A DNA stretch of 56,013 bases from Bacteroidota bacterium (GCA_029570835.1 JAKPTX010000041.1:1-56013), one strand, 5' to 3'. Positions 17,453 to 26,190 are shown, counted from the first letter of the stretch. Made by a program: numbers and translations. Notes: a model not told the origin generated them from the sequence alone.

Positions 17453-17911
17453 TTAATCAAATTTACCCTCTTTTATTAAGTTTGAAATGATATAACTTCC
17501 TATTTTAGTTGTATCATTAATCGGTTTATTATTGATCTCATCAAAATCAGAATATACTGCGTAAAAAACTACAGCACCGCTCTCTTGATAATCCCAATGT
17601 ATGCGTTTACTACAAAAATCCTCTTCTCCAATATATTTTCTAAAGTTGACAGAATCAGTAATATAACACGCATATACATCACAAGTAGTTGCACCACCAC
17701 CACCTGATAATACTTTGTATTTTTCTATATATAAAGATGTGTCCAGACTGAATGTGGATGTGTGATTTTCTTTAGAATATTTTGAATATGTCGGATCTTC
17801 AGCATGATCTGAGAATGAAAAACAAGAAAAATCAACCAATATTACAAATAGGATCAGAATGAGATAAAAAAAACTATTCATATTGGTTTTTGAAATTTGA
17901 TATATTGTCAT
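17453..17911 (-). CDS. Hypothetical exported protein (possible lipoprotein)
   Basis: A protein of 152 residues, or 142 if the Met at residue 11 (base 17881) is the start. The latter gives a clean export signal: MNSFFYLILILFVILVDFSC, with a cysteine that could be lipidated although the lipobox is poor. The mature part has SGGGGATTCDVYACYI, with further cysteines, and no family I recognise. It lies 17 nt after another exported hypothetical gene, so the two are likely one operon. Both have low GC compared with their neighbours. Confidence 0.55.
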   Translation of the reverse strand: MTIYQISKTNMNSFFYLILILFVILVDFSCFSFSDHAEDPTYSKYSKENHTSTFSLDTSLYIEKYKVLSGGGGATTCDVYACYITDSVNFRKYIGEEDFCSKRIHWDYQESGAVVFYAVYSDFDEINNKPINDTTKIGSYIISNLIKEGKFD

Positions 17912-17928
17912 AAAGGTGTGTTTTTATT

Positions 17929-18747
17929 CTAAAACAGAATTCCAATATAAAAGCCATTCTGGTAAATAGGAGTTATTCGGTTGTGATAGTAAAAGAAAGG
18001 TTTTTTAACAGGGTACATCGTTTCATGAGAAATTCTATTCATTGTAACTTCCTTATTGTCAGTAAGATTGTATTCAATAATAAGCTCGTCTCCAACTTTG
18101 GGTAGTTCTCCTACATATTTTCCATCCACATAATCCAATATTTCTTCGGTGCATTTACATTCATCGAGTAAAAATTCCCATGTGTCGCCTTCCTGAATTT
18201 TTCGATAAAAATAGGGTTCCTTAGAACACTTTCGAGTTATTCCTTTTTTATATAGTTCTCCTTCTAAATATTGATATGATAAACTTGCATAATCAGGTAT
18301 TTTACAACCTATTATTGGAACGTTTTTTTGATAATAAAAATCCTTTGAAGAATTATTATTTGACACAAAAAAATGATCTACAGAGCTATTTGAACGAACT
18401 ATTACCAAAATATCATTATGATAAAAAAAACCTCTTTTTTTTGCTGTTTTGAGATTAAACTCCCAAAATGTACAATTATCTTGTTTAATACCAACTGAAA
18501 TCTCAATGGTTGAATCTTTTTTTATTAAATAAAAATCGTAAAAATAGGGTTTATTCAGAAGACAAAAAATACACTCTTCAGAAAGCATATCCAAACTATC
18601 CAACAAACTATATATTACAGGATTCTTGATTTCGTATTCAGGAAGTTTTAATACGAGTTTATCATTATCTCCTGTTTGGGAATATAACATGAACCCATTC
18701 AGTAAAATTCCCATGCAAAAAAATAATATTTTCAAATGCTTCATCAT
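17929..18747 (-). CDS. Hypothetical exported protein
   Basis: A 272-residue protein with a signal peptide (MMKHLKILFFCMGILLNGFMLYSQ, cleavage probably after YSQ). The rest is rich in Lys, Asn, Tyr and Phe and includes a cluster of cysteines (SEECIFCLLNK, and later DECKCTEEIL). No family is recognised. A TACCTTTGCC box at 18786-18793 is suitably placed as its promoter. With the following gene it forms a two-gene unit that may be specific to the lineage. Confidence 0.55.
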   Translation of the reverse strand: MMKHLKILFFCMGILLNGFMLYSQTGDNDKLVLKLPEYEIKNPVIYSLLDSLDMLSEECIFCLLNKPYFYDFYLIKKDSTIEISVGIKQDNCTFWEFNLKTAKKRGFFYHNDILVIVRSNSSVDHFFVSNNNSSKDFYYQKNVPIIGCKIPDYASLSYQYLEGELYKKGITRKCSKEPYFYRKIQEGDTWEFLLDECKCTEEILDYVDGKYVGELPKVGDELIIEYNLTDNKEVTMNRISHETMYPVKKPFFYYHNRITPIYQNGFYIGILF

Positions 18748-18785
18748 GATAAAAATATTGATTTTGACTTTTGAGAATCACTTGG

Positions 18786-18793
18786 CAAAGGTA
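18786..18793 (-). promoter_or_regulatory. -7 box TACCTTTG for the hypothetical exported pair
   Basis: The minus strand reads TACCTTTGCC, about 39 bp before the start at 18747. It sits between the NUDIX gene end and this pair, suggesting independent transcription. Confidence 0.45.
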
Positions 18794-18814
18794 AAGAAAA
18801 AATCCGAAATCTTT

Positions 18815-19270
18815 TTATTCTTTCAATAAAGCATTTATAGTTTTCTCTGATTCATTCCAGAGTTCTTGTAAAGTTTTGTAACTGGAAGTTAAGAGTGTTT
18901 TAACTTCCTGAATGGGAACCCACTTTACCTCTGTAATCTGCTCCTCGATTTGAGGTTTGAGCGAATTGGATTTAGGGGCTCTCATCAGGTACCAGCGTGT
19001 CTCCTTAAGGATTTCGCTGTTGTATTCAGTGTAGGTATGATAGGTAGTTGGCAATGCGGAATGTAATGTGAGACCGGTTACACCGGTCTCCTCGATTACT
19101 TCCCGCATCGCTCCTTTTTTTTCATCTTCACGATAATAGAGCTTACCTTTTGGAAAATCCCAACGACCCTTTCTAAAGATCATCAAAACCTCGTTTTCCT
19201 CATTTAAAACAATCCCACCGGCAGCCTTAATGATCTCTAACTCAACTCCTTCTTCAAATTCTTCTTTCAT
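18815..19270 (-). CDS. NUDIX hydrolase
   Basis: A 151-residue protein with a complete Nudix box: GKLYYREDEKKGAMREVIEE followed by TGV, i.e. GX5EX7REUXEEXGU with no substitution. This family cleaves nucleoside diphosphates linked to another moiety; the substrate cannot be told. The preceding GGIVLNEENEVLMIFRKGRWDFPKG is the usual lead-in. It starts 12 nt after the M16 protease stop codon, so it is probably co-transcribed with that gene. Confidence 0.88.
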   Translation of the reverse strand: MKEEFEEGVELEIIKAAGGIVLNEENEVLMIFRKGRWDFPKGKLYYREDEKKGAMREVIEETGVTGLTLHSALPTTYHTYTEYNSEILKETRWYLMRAPKSNSLKPQIEEQITEVKWVPIQEVKTLLTSSYKTLQELWNESEKTINALLKE

Positions 19271-19282
19271 TGTGTTCCAATA

Positions 19283-22192
19283 TTAATATCCGAAAATATC
19301 TTCCAACTTAACTTTCTTTACAGGTCCAAATTGCTTTTCAATAGCATTAAAATCAAGATCCTTTTCATCTGCAACAATCATATAACGTTTGGGTTTATTT
19401 TTGATATATTGCTCATTGAATTGAACGATATCTTGTAGGGTGAAATTCTTTAATTGCTCATAGATTGCTTTTCTATAATCCTCTTTGATTCCCATTTTCC
19501 TGGCAGTGCGGAACATACTGAAAATGGCATTTTTAGTGATACGGTTGGTTTCAATGGATGACATCGCTCCCTCTTTGGCCAGATCGAAAGCAGGCTGAGA
19601 TTGAGGCATTTGGTTGAAAAGCTCATCAAAAGCTGTGAAAGCATCGATCACTTTATCATTTTGTGTAGCAATATAGCTGAAGTTATAATTGTCTTTATTG
19701 AGTTCATTGGCAGGAACATATCTCGACTGTGCAGTATAAGCCAAAGATCTTTTCTCTCTCATCTCCTGGAATACAATAGCGTTCATACTACCTCCAAAAT
19801 ATTGATTATACATATTGATAATAGGTAATTCATTTACGTTAAAAGGAGTTCCATAGGAGTAGGTATATAAACGAGATTGTTTGGCTTCATACTGAACAAA
19901 AAGAACATCATTTTCTTTGATTTTAAGAAGTTTAAATTCTTTTGCTTTTCCCGGAGTTTTATAACTTTTAGGGAATAGATAAGTCTCTTCAATCTTCTTT
20001 TTAAGTTGATCCATTTTCTCAGGTCCATAATAGTAGATTTCCGGCATGTAATTGAATGTTTCCTTGATAGTTTCAATCAATTGTGTCGAGGTGAGAGCTT
20101 TTAATTGGTCAAATGAAAGTTGATATTTAACTAATTCCGGATCATATATACCGTAACTTAACATTGCGTATGTGATCGCACTTTGATTACTTTTAGCCTC
20201 ATTTCTGCTTTGTATTTGATCTGCTATCACATTTTGTAGCGCTTCTTCATCAGCTTTCATATCCTGAATCAGGTGAATAGATAATTCAAGTGCTTTTTCA
20301 AAGTTTTCACTCAGTCCTGAGACATATAAATAGGTGTTTTCATCATCTGTACTAAAGGATGAGTTACAAGCCAAATTATAGAACTCTTCTTTCAATTGTT
20401 CAGCACTATATTTGGATGTTCCCAAATAGGATAAATAGTCGGATGCAATAGGCAACAATAAATTATTCAATTCCCCAACTTTAAATTGAAAACTGATATT
20501 AAAAGTTTGGTTTTCAACATTTTGAATATAGTAAATCGGAGCCTTCTTAACCTCAGATGTGAGAATAGCTTTGTCAAAATCAACGAATTGTGGATCAATA
20601 GAAGGAACTTTATTGGCACGAAGTGTTTTGAAGAAATCTGATTCGGCATCTCTATTGAGTTCTATCGGAGTAATAGGTGGTTTTGCTACTTTCTCAATAT
20701 CATCCGGAGTACCTTGCTTTTTATAAACCAGGAAGTAATTGTTTTTAAAATACTTATTTGCAAAATCAACAATATCTTTCTTAGTAATGGCGGAGTATCT
20801 CTCGATTGATTGAGAAGCTTCGCTCCATGGAATATCATTCACAAAAGCGTTCGACATCATTCTTACTCTGGAACCATTGCTTTCCAACTGTTTCATCTCA
20901 CTCAAACGCATGTTATTAATTGCAGAGATGAGGAGTTTTTCATCAAATTGTCCCTTTTTTAAAAGTTCTATTTGTCCTAAGATAATGTCGCGAACCTCTT
21001 CCAGGGTTTGTCCTTCTTTAGGTTTTCCATAAAAATAGAGAGAAGAATTGTCATCCAATACGTAGGGATAAGCGGCAACCATATAAGCCAACTGTTTGTG
21101 GTTCACATTAAGATCCAATAAACCTGCTTTTCCGTTGTATAATACTTTAGCTAACATATTGAGAGTATAGATCTCTTTAGAGTTGGCAGGTTGATCAATA
21201 CGGAATGCCATGTTGAAAAATTCAGCCTCTAAACCGACAACTGAACTTTCTGTAGGAGTAGTGGCCGGAACTTCAGGAACAACTTTAAGTTCAGGTACTT
21301 CTTTTCTTTTGAGATGTCCAAAATATTTGTCGATAATTTGAATCGCTTCATCATATTCGAAATCTCCGGATAAGATAACAGCCATATTATTGGGAACATA
21401 GTATTGATCAAAGAAGTTTCTGATATTCTTCATCGAAGGATTTTTTAAGTGCTCCTGAGAGCCCAATGTAGTTTGTTGTCCGTAAGGATGGTTAGGGTAG
21501 AGTAGTTCCATTAAACGTTCGTTAGCTTTTCTGCTATCGTTTGTGAGTGACATGTTTTTCTCTTCATATACAGTTTCCAACTCGGTATGGAACAAACGAA
21601 GAACGGGAGTTGTAAATCTCTCACCCTGAATCATAGCCCAATTTTCCAATTGATTGGATGGGATATTTTCAATATAAACGGTGTAGTCATTTGCTGTTCC
21701 TGCATTAGTTCCTTGGGAACCAATAAATTTCATAATTTTGTCATACTCATTAGGAATAGCGAGCTTGCTGGCTTCATAGGAAACACTGTCAATTTGGTGA
21801 TAGATTGCCGCTCTTTGATCTGGATCGGTGGTTACACGATACACTTCAAAAAGATCCTCAATCTGTTGAATCAGCACTTTTTCTTTTTCCCAGTCCTGAG
21901 TTCCTAATCGGGGTGTTCCTTTAAACATCATGTGTTCAAAATAGTGTGCCAATCCGGTAGTTTCCGCAGGGTCATTCTTACTGCCCACTTTCACGGAAAC
22001 ATAACATTGGATGCGAGGCGCATCTTTGTAAGGCGATAAATAGACCTTCAGTCCATTAGGTAGAGTGTAGATTCTTACATTGAATGGATCATTGGGTACA
22101 GTTTCATATTTATAAACCGGTCTCTGTGCCTGAGCTATTCCAAGCATTAAAAAAGCGATTAAAAACAGGAAACTTCTTTTTAAATGTTTCAT
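19283..22192 (-). CDS. M16 family (insulinase/pitrilysin) zinc metalloprotease
   Basis: A 969-residue protein with a signal peptide (MKHLKRSFLFLIAFLMLGIA-QA). The zinc motif HxxEH is complete (His83-Tyr-Phe-Glu86-His87, in GLAHYFEHMMFKGTPRLG), and the downstream zinc glutamate region is ELETVYEEKNMSLTND. Four M16 subdomains fit this length, with a second catalytically inactive half (RLYTYSYGTPF and MNAIVFQEMREKRSLAYTAQ). It is predicted to degrade peptides in the periplasm or at the outer membrane. It is followed by the NUDIX gene and preceded by the sigma factor operon. Confidence 0.9.
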   Translation of the reverse strand: MKHLKRSFLFLIAFLMLGIAQAQRPVYKYETVPNDPFNVRIYTLPNGLKVYLSPYKDAPRIQCYVSVKVGSKNDPAETTGLAHYFEHMMFKGTPRLGTQDWEKEKVLIQQIEDLFEVYRVTTDPDQRAAIYHQIDSVSYEASKLAIPNEYDKIMKFIGSQGTNAGTANDYTVYIENIPSNQLENWAMIQGERFTTPVLRLFHTELETVYEEKNMSLTNDSRKANERLMELLYPNHPYGQQTTLGSQEHLKNPSMKNIRNFFDQYYVPNNMAVILSGDFEYDEAIQIIDKYFGHLKRKEVPELKVVPEVPATTPTESSVVGLEAEFFNMAFRIDQPANSKEIYTLNMLAKVLYNGKAGLLDLNVNHKQLAYMVAAYPYVLDDNSSLYFYGKPKEGQTLEEVRDIILGQIELLKKGQFDEKLLISAINNMRLSEMKQLESNGSRVRMMSNAFVNDIPWSEASQSIERYSAITKKDIVDFANKYFKNNYFLVYKKQGTPDDIEKVAKPPITPIELNRDAESDFFKTLRANKVPSIDPQFVDFDKAILTSEVKKAPIYYIQNVENQTFNISFQFKVGELNNLLLPIASDYLSYLGTSKYSAEQLKEEFYNLACNSSFSTDDENTYLYVSGLSENFEKALELSIHLIQDMKADEEALQNVIADQIQSRNEAKSNQSAITYAMLSYGIYDPELVKYQLSFDQLKALTSTQLIETIKETFNYMPEIYYYGPEKMDQLKKKIEETYLFPKSYKTPGKAKEFKLLKIKENDVLFVQYEAKQSRLYTYSYGTPFNVNELPIINMYNQYFGGSMNAIVFQEMREKRSLAYTAQSRYVPANELNKDNYNFSYIATQNDKVIDAFTAFDELFNQMPQSQPAFDLAKEGAMSSIETNRITKNAIFSMFRTARKMGIKEDYRKAIYEQLKNFTLQDIVQFNEQYIKNKPKRYMIVADEKDLDFNAIEKQFGPVKKVKLEDIFGY

Positions 22193-22245
22193 TTTTATAA
22201 GTTTTTAGTTAATATTTAATTAATATTTATTTTATTTTTTCAAAA

Positions 22246-22902
22246 TTATTCACAATCTTCATCAAATTGATTTAAAATTTCTTCCAGATTTTTAAGGTGT
22301 TTGCTATAAAATTGTCTGACCCAAAGTGCTACGAAAAGGATGGCGAGCAATGTAAAAAGCACGACGCAACCGAGAGCTATAAAATAGACGTAATTCTCAG
22401 GGATAAAGCTGCCGGGGAGATCCATCAGACATTGGAATATGATTTCAGATTTTCCTTTGGATAAGATAATAAAAAGGAGAATAAAAGTGTAGGGGATAAG
22501 AACATAGTTTACTGTTTTATAAATCCGAATCATATTTTTTAATTCATAGTATATTTTGGACACAGAACGGTAACTATTATATTGAATTCCGGCACTTTTT
22601 TTATAGTAGGAATAAAAATTGATATAGCTTGGGAGCGTACTTACTACCATTAAAAAGAGTACAACATAATAGATTAACTCAGAGATTCCCGATATTTGGT
22701 ACACTTTTAAAAAGGGAACAATAATTAAAAAAAGAATTGCTGCTACAATAACATGAAGTTCAATCATCACATTTCTCCGAATTTTTTCGATAGGATTTTT
22801 AGCTTTTTTCAAGCAAGACAAATCTTCCGGTATAGGAATTGTCGGATCTTGTTGATTCCACTCTTTTTGAATCTCTTCTAAATTAAATTTTCCTTTACTC
22901 AT
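22246..22902 (-). CDS. Four-TM membrane protein coupled to an ECF sigma factor (possible anti-sigma factor)
   Basis: A 218-residue protein. Its start (ATG at 22902) overlaps the sigma factor stop codon as ATGAGTAA, a typical translational coupling arrangement; a longer frame from 22920 is less likely. A soluble N-terminus of ~60 residues (FNLEEIQKEWNQQD) is followed by four hydrophobic segments, about residues 63-80, 90-110, 133-155 and 173-200. I see no known anti-sigma domain. The role is inferred from position: it may hold the sigma factor at the membrane. It is conserved in layout rather than in any motif I recognise. Confidence 0.65.
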   Translation of the reverse strand: MSKGKFNLEEIQKEWNQQDPTIPIPEDLSCLKKAKNPIEKIRRNVMIELHVIVAAILFLIIVPFLKVYQISGISELIYYVVLFLMVVSTLPSYINFYSYYKKSAGIQYNSYRSVSKIYYELKNMIRIYKTVNYVLIPYTFILLFIILSKGKSEIIFQCLMDLPGSFIPENYVYFIALGCVVLFTLLAILFVALWVRQFYSKHLKNLEEILNQFDEDCE

Positions 22903-23404
22903 AGCCTTTCTGAATGACAATCTTTTGTAATTTACTAATCGTACGATTTAATTTTACTCTGGCATTTCCTTCGGAAATTCCCAGGTTTGCTGCAATCTCT
23001 CTGTGTGGTAATCCTTCCAGATAAAGAAAAATCAACGCCTTCTCCACCTTATTGAGCTCTTGTACTGCCTTGTAAAAGTAATTCAGTTGATTTTCCTTTT
23101 CCAAAGCATCAGAACCATCACTTTTTACCTCGTATGCTTCCTCATTCAATTGAGTTTCTACTTGCGCTTTTCGATTCCCTTTTTTAAATTGTGTCAATAC
23201 GGTGTTTAACGCAACACGATACATCCACGTTGAGAATTTGCTCTTCCCTTCAAAACTCTGATATGAACTCCATAACTGATACACAATCTCCTGACGAAGC
23301 TCTTCCTGTTCCTCTTCGTTATCTTCATACATCCTGGAAATTTTATACAAAATTCCTTTGTGTTGTTCCAGCAATGTTAAAAACTCTTTCTCTTTATTCA
23401 TCAA
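22895..23404 (-). CDS. RNA polymerase sigma factor, ECF family
   Basis: A 169-residue protein. Region 2 covers residues ~10-75 (LYKISRMYEDNEEEQEELRQ, then FSTWMYRVALNTVLTQFKK). Region 4 is C-terminal, with an HTH at LPHREIAANLGISEGNARVK. There are no regions 1 or 3, as expected for ECF sigma factors. The next gene encodes a membrane protein whose start overlaps this stop codon. A palindrome, AGCTCA-AA-TGAGCT, lies at 23430-23443, 26 bp upstream of the start. The regulon is unknown. Confidence 0.9.
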   Translation of the reverse strand: MMNKEKEFLTLLEQHKGILYKISRMYEDNEEEQEELRQEIVYQLWSSYQSFEGKSKFSTWMYRVALNTVLTQFKKGNRKAQVETQLNEEAYEVKSDGSDALEKENQLNYFYKAVQELNKVEKALIFLYLEGLPHREIAANLGISEGNARVKLNRTISKLQKIVIQKGYE

Positions 23405-23429
23405 AGCAACGTACAGGCGTGAAACATGG

Positions 23430-23443
23430 AGCTCAAATGAGCT
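23430..23443. promoter_or_regulatory. Perfect palindrome upstream of the ECF sigma factor gene
   Basis: AGCTCA-AA-TGAGCT is a 14-bp perfect dyad at about -26 from the ATG. It could be an operator for the sigma operon; there is no direct proof. Confidence 0.3.
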
Positions 23444-23575
23444 ATATCAGGGTAGTTATCAAGGTGAACAGAGAGATTAATATTGCAATAATTGAAATCA
23501 TACTTTTTCTTTTTATTTAGTAAGTAAAATTTAAAGCAAAATGTTACAATATAACTGCAATATAAATCTAAATGA

Positions 23576-23788
23576 CTACTTTTTAATCAGTTCACGAGCT
23601 CTTTCCAAATCTTTTTCGTCAACTAATATTTGAACATCTCCCGGTTCACCGGTATTGGATGGGAAAATAGTTGCACTACTCTCACCGGTAATATAGGATT
23701 CAATTCCGGCATTATCCAGAACTCCTTTTAAAATATTGGCTTCAATGGCATCTTTGCAGTGAATTAAAACAACAGGTTCCATGATCAT
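23576..23788 (-). CDS. DUF2007 domain protein (putative signal-transducing protein)
   Basis: A 70-residue protein matching the small DUF2007 fold: VVLIHCKDAIEANILKGVLD, then GIESYITGESS, then DVQILVDEKDLERARELI. This domain is structurally related to PII-like/ACT-type ligand binders, but its role is not established. The start may be Met1 or Met3 (MIMEPV). A promoter (TTTG-N23-TACATTTGCA at 23845-23879) precedes it. It appears to be monocistronic. Confidence 0.8.
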   Translation of the reverse strand: MIMEPVVLIHCKDAIEANILKGVLDNAGIESYITGESSATIFPSNTGEPGDVQILVDEKDLERARELIKK

Positions 23789-23844
23789 AAGTATTTAAAG
23801 TCTATAAACAGTATATAGCATTTTACTATCACGGTTTACATCTG

Positions 23845-23879
23845 CAAATGTAACGAAATTTTAAGAAAAAAAGGTCAAA
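23845..23879 (-). promoter_or_regulatory. Promoter for the DUF2007 gene
   Basis: The minus strand reads TTTG (23876-23879), 23 nt, then TACATTTG (23845-23852) followed by CA. The spacer is at the long end of what is accepted for Bacteroidota promoters. Confidence 0.45.
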
Positions 23880-23893
23880 TTAATGGGATTTTT

Positions 23894-23921
23894 ATTTCGG
23901 ATTTCGGATTTCGGATTTCGG
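23894..23921. repeat. Heptamer tandem repeat ATTTCGG (4 units)
   Basis: Four units open the 386-bp gene-free island 23789-24174. They are followed by element copy B, in the same order as at 1294-1512. Confidence 0.8.
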
Positions 23922-23925
23922 AAGT

Positions 23926-24100
23926 TGACTAAGATTTATAATTATAGGATATATCTTTCTAAAATTCAATCATTTACAATTTCATATTTCTGATTTCTTA
24001 TTTGGTATTTTAAATAATTGGGGGGCAGGATTTGAGGTGTCTCTTTTGATATTCCATCACCCCACTCTGGAATGTTTGACCTTTTTGAACATGTGTAATC
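23926..24100 (+). repeat. GGGGGCAG-N31-CCCCACTCTGG intergenic element, copy B (long form)
   Basis: GGGGGCAG at 24021-24028, a 31-nt spacer, and CCCCACTCTGG at 24060-24070. Alignment to copy A by eye continues from GACTA near the left end (AGGATATA, AAATTCAAT, TTTCTTATTTGG) to the ACCTTTT block on the right, while the spacer itself differs. It is downstream of gap. Confidence 0.75.
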
Positions 24101-24174
24101 AATTACGAATTACGAATTACGAATTACGAATTACGTTTTAATTTATTCCGAAATCCGAAATCCGAAATCCGAAA
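24101..24174. repeat. Heptamer arrays AATTACG (5 units) and TCCGAAA (4 units)
   Basis: AATTACG x5 at 24101-24135 and TCCGAAA x4 from 24147 to the stop codon of gap. The second array is the reverse complement of the ATTTCGG type, so the island is framed by the same unit in opposite orientations. Confidence 0.8.
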
Positions 24175-25197
24175 TCAATTCTGTTTATTTGCAACAATGT
24201 TATCCCAATTGTTAATCAGGTCCACAATGCGGTTGGAGTATCCACTTTCATTGTCGTACCATGCCAAAATCTGGATAAACCGATTGCCGAGCACACGGGT
24301 TGAAAGGGCGTCAAAAATGGCTGAGTGCCGATTTCCTTTGATATCGCTACTTACAATGGGGTCTTCAGTATAGTCCAAATAAGGTTTTAAACTTCCTTCA
24401 GAAGCCTCTTTAAATGCCTGATTAATCGATTTTACAGTGCAATCCGATTGCAAAATGGCTGTTAACTCAACAAAAGAGCAATCTGAAACCGGTACACGGG
24501 TTGCAAAACCGTCAAAACGACCATTTAGATCCGGAATAATCTGCTGAATTGCTCTAATAGCACTGGTCGTTGTCGGGATAATATTGTCCACAATTCCACG
24601 CGCCCTGCGAAAATCAGGGTGATAGCCATCCTGAATGTTTTGATTGTTGGTCATCGGGTGAACGGTGTTCATAAATGCTTTTTCGACCCCAAATTTTTGA
24701 ATCAGAGCGGTTAAAACAATTCCCACACAATTGGTTGTACAGGAAGCATTTGATATCAGATAATCACTTTCCTCCAATATATGCTCATTACATCCCAGTA
24801 CTATCATTTTATTGATAGAAGAATCTAAGGGGGGGGCACTTAATATCACCCTCTTAACATTACCTCTATAGTGGCGCTCCAACAATTCGCGTGTGCGGTA
24901 CTTTCCACTGGATTCAACCACCCACTCAACGCCACTGGTCTCCCAAGGGATTACAAAGTTGTTCATCTCATTGGTAACCATTATTTTATTTCCTTCGACA
25001 TAAACATATTGCTCATCAAAAGTAATTTTTTTGTCGAAAATACCGTGAATGGAGTCATATTTTAGCAGGTGGGCAATCATGTGAGGAGTCATTTTATCAT
25101 TGATATGAGCCAACTCCAGATTGCCGTTACTCAACAGTAAACGGGCTACATATTTTCCGATTCTTCCAAATCCGTTTATTCCAATTTTTGTTGCCAT
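24175..25197 (-). CDS. gap: Glyceraldehyde-3-phosphate dehydrogenase, type I, divergent
   Basis: A 340-residue NAD-binding dehydrogenase. The Rossmann motif INGFGRIGKYVARLL and Asp34 (HIND) point to NAD. The catalytic Cys153 is in SNASCTTNCVG and the catalytic His is His180. It departs from typical GAPDH at several conserved places: HPMTNNQ instead of HxYTxDQ, IIPTTTSAIRA instead of IIPxSTGAAKA, and SAPPLDSSI instead of SAPSKD-type. It may be a second, specialised GAPDH paralogue. It starts 19 nt after folD, at the end of the thrS-ffh-folD-gap run. A run of eight C (24829-24836 region) lies in frame. Confidence 0.85.
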   Translation of the reverse strand: MATKIGINGFGRIGKYVARLLLSNGNLELAHINDKMTPHMIAHLLKYDSIHGIFDKKITFDEQYVYVEGNKIMVTNEMNNFVIPWETSGVEWVVESSGKYRTRELLERHYRGNVKRVILSAPPLDSSINKMIVLGCNEHILEESDYLISNASCTTNCVGIVLTALIQKFGVEKAFMNTVHPMTNNQNIQDGYHPDFRRARGIVDNIIPTTTSAIRAIQQIIPDLNGRFDGFATRVPVSDCSFVELTAILQSDCTVKSINQAFKEASEGSLKPYLDYTEDPIVSSDIKGNRHSAIFDALSTRVLGNRFIQILAWYDNESGYSNRIVDLINNWDNIVANKQN

Positions 25198-25216
25198 TTC
25201 GGTTTTTTGCTAAGTT

Positions 25217-26170
25217 TTAGTGAGCACAATCACAGTGAGGATCGGAAATACAATCACAGCCGGTTTCGGCCATGGGGTAGGAGCGATCCTCAAAAATTTT
25301 ATAAGCTCTTAAAGTATTGAGTAGCAGACAGCTCATAGTTACTGATCCTACTCCTCCCGGAACGGGGGTAATGGCAGAAGTAAGCGGTGCTACTTCATTA
25401 TAATTCACATCCCCACAGATGCGATATCCTTTGGTTGCTGTTTCATCTTTCACCCGATGGATTCCCACATCAATCACTACAGCTCCCTCTTTAACATACT
25501 CTTTTCCAATCATTTCGGGTTTTCCCATAGCAACCAATAAAATATCTGCTTCGCGAGCGATTTCAGGTAAATTCTGCGTTTTACTGTGTGCCAGCGTTAC
25601 GGTAGCATTAGCATCATCTTTATTCTGAGCCAATAGTAATGCCAGCGGTTTCCCTACAATATTACTTCTACCGATTACCACCGCTTTTTTACCTATTGTA
25701 TCGATTTTTGAACGTTTCAAAATCTCCATACAAGCCATCGGTGTTGCCGGAGAGAAATTATTTTTTCCTAAAACCAGATTACCCATATTGATTGGGTTAA
25801 AACAATCTATATCTTTTTCAGGATCAACACGTTGTGCTACCTCTTCAGTGGAAATGTGCTGGGGTAACGGCAGTTGGATAATATAGCCATCCACCTCCGG
25901 ATCTTGATTTAAGAAGTCAATTGACTCAAAGAGTTCCTCTTGAGTAATTGTGGAAGGGTAGTGGTACACGGACGAGGTGATTCCCACCTCTTGAGATTTT
26001 TTCTGTATGCTTTCAACATACGTTTTTGATGCGCCATCATCACCTACAAAGATCACTGCTAAATGGGGTGCCCTTTTCCCTGCATCAATCAACTTTTCAA
26101 CTTTTTCAGCTATCTCTTTGTAGATATCTTTAGCGATCTGTTTTCCGTCTAAAATCTGTGGTTTACTCAT
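25217..26170 (-). CDS. folD: FolD-type methylene-THF dehydrogenase/cyclohydrolase with altered active site and Cys-rich tail
   Basis: A 317-residue protein, about 25 residues longer than usual FolD. The fold is clear: YIIQLPLPQHI (Gln99), GRSNIVGKPLALLL, and TPVPGGVGS. However, the residue aligned with the catalytic Lys56 of the human enzyme is Ile55 (TYVESIQKKSQEVGI; normally YVxxK). The usual KDVDGFHP is KDIDCFNP, and GGVGP is GGVGS. The last 13 residues contain CDC, H, CDC and H (4 Cys, 2 His), a possible metal site. Dehydrogenase activity is plausible; cyclohydrolase activity is doubtful. It lies between ffh and gap. Confidence 0.85.
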   Translation of the reverse strand: MSKPQILDGKQIAKDIYKEIAEKVEKLIDAGKRAPHLAVIFVGDDGASKTYVESIQKKSQEVGITSSVYHYPSTITQEELFESIDFLNQDPEVDGYIIQLPLPQHISTEEVAQRVDPEKDIDCFNPINMGNLVLGKNNFSPATPMACMEILKRSKIDTIGKKAVVIGRSNIVGKPLALLLAQNKDDANATVTLAHSKTQNLPEIAREADILLVAMGKPEMIGKEYVKEGAVVIDVGIHRVKDETATKGYRICGDVNYNEVAPLTSAITPVPGGVGSVTMSCLLLNTLRAYKIFEDRSYPMAETGCDCISDPHCDCAH

Positions 26171-26190
26171 TTTGCTTTCATTTGGTTATT

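Noticed and set aside
24829-24845. Element core in gap (G8 followed by a C run)
   Set aside because: The spacing and the CCCCACTC box are absent; only the homopolymer resembles the element.
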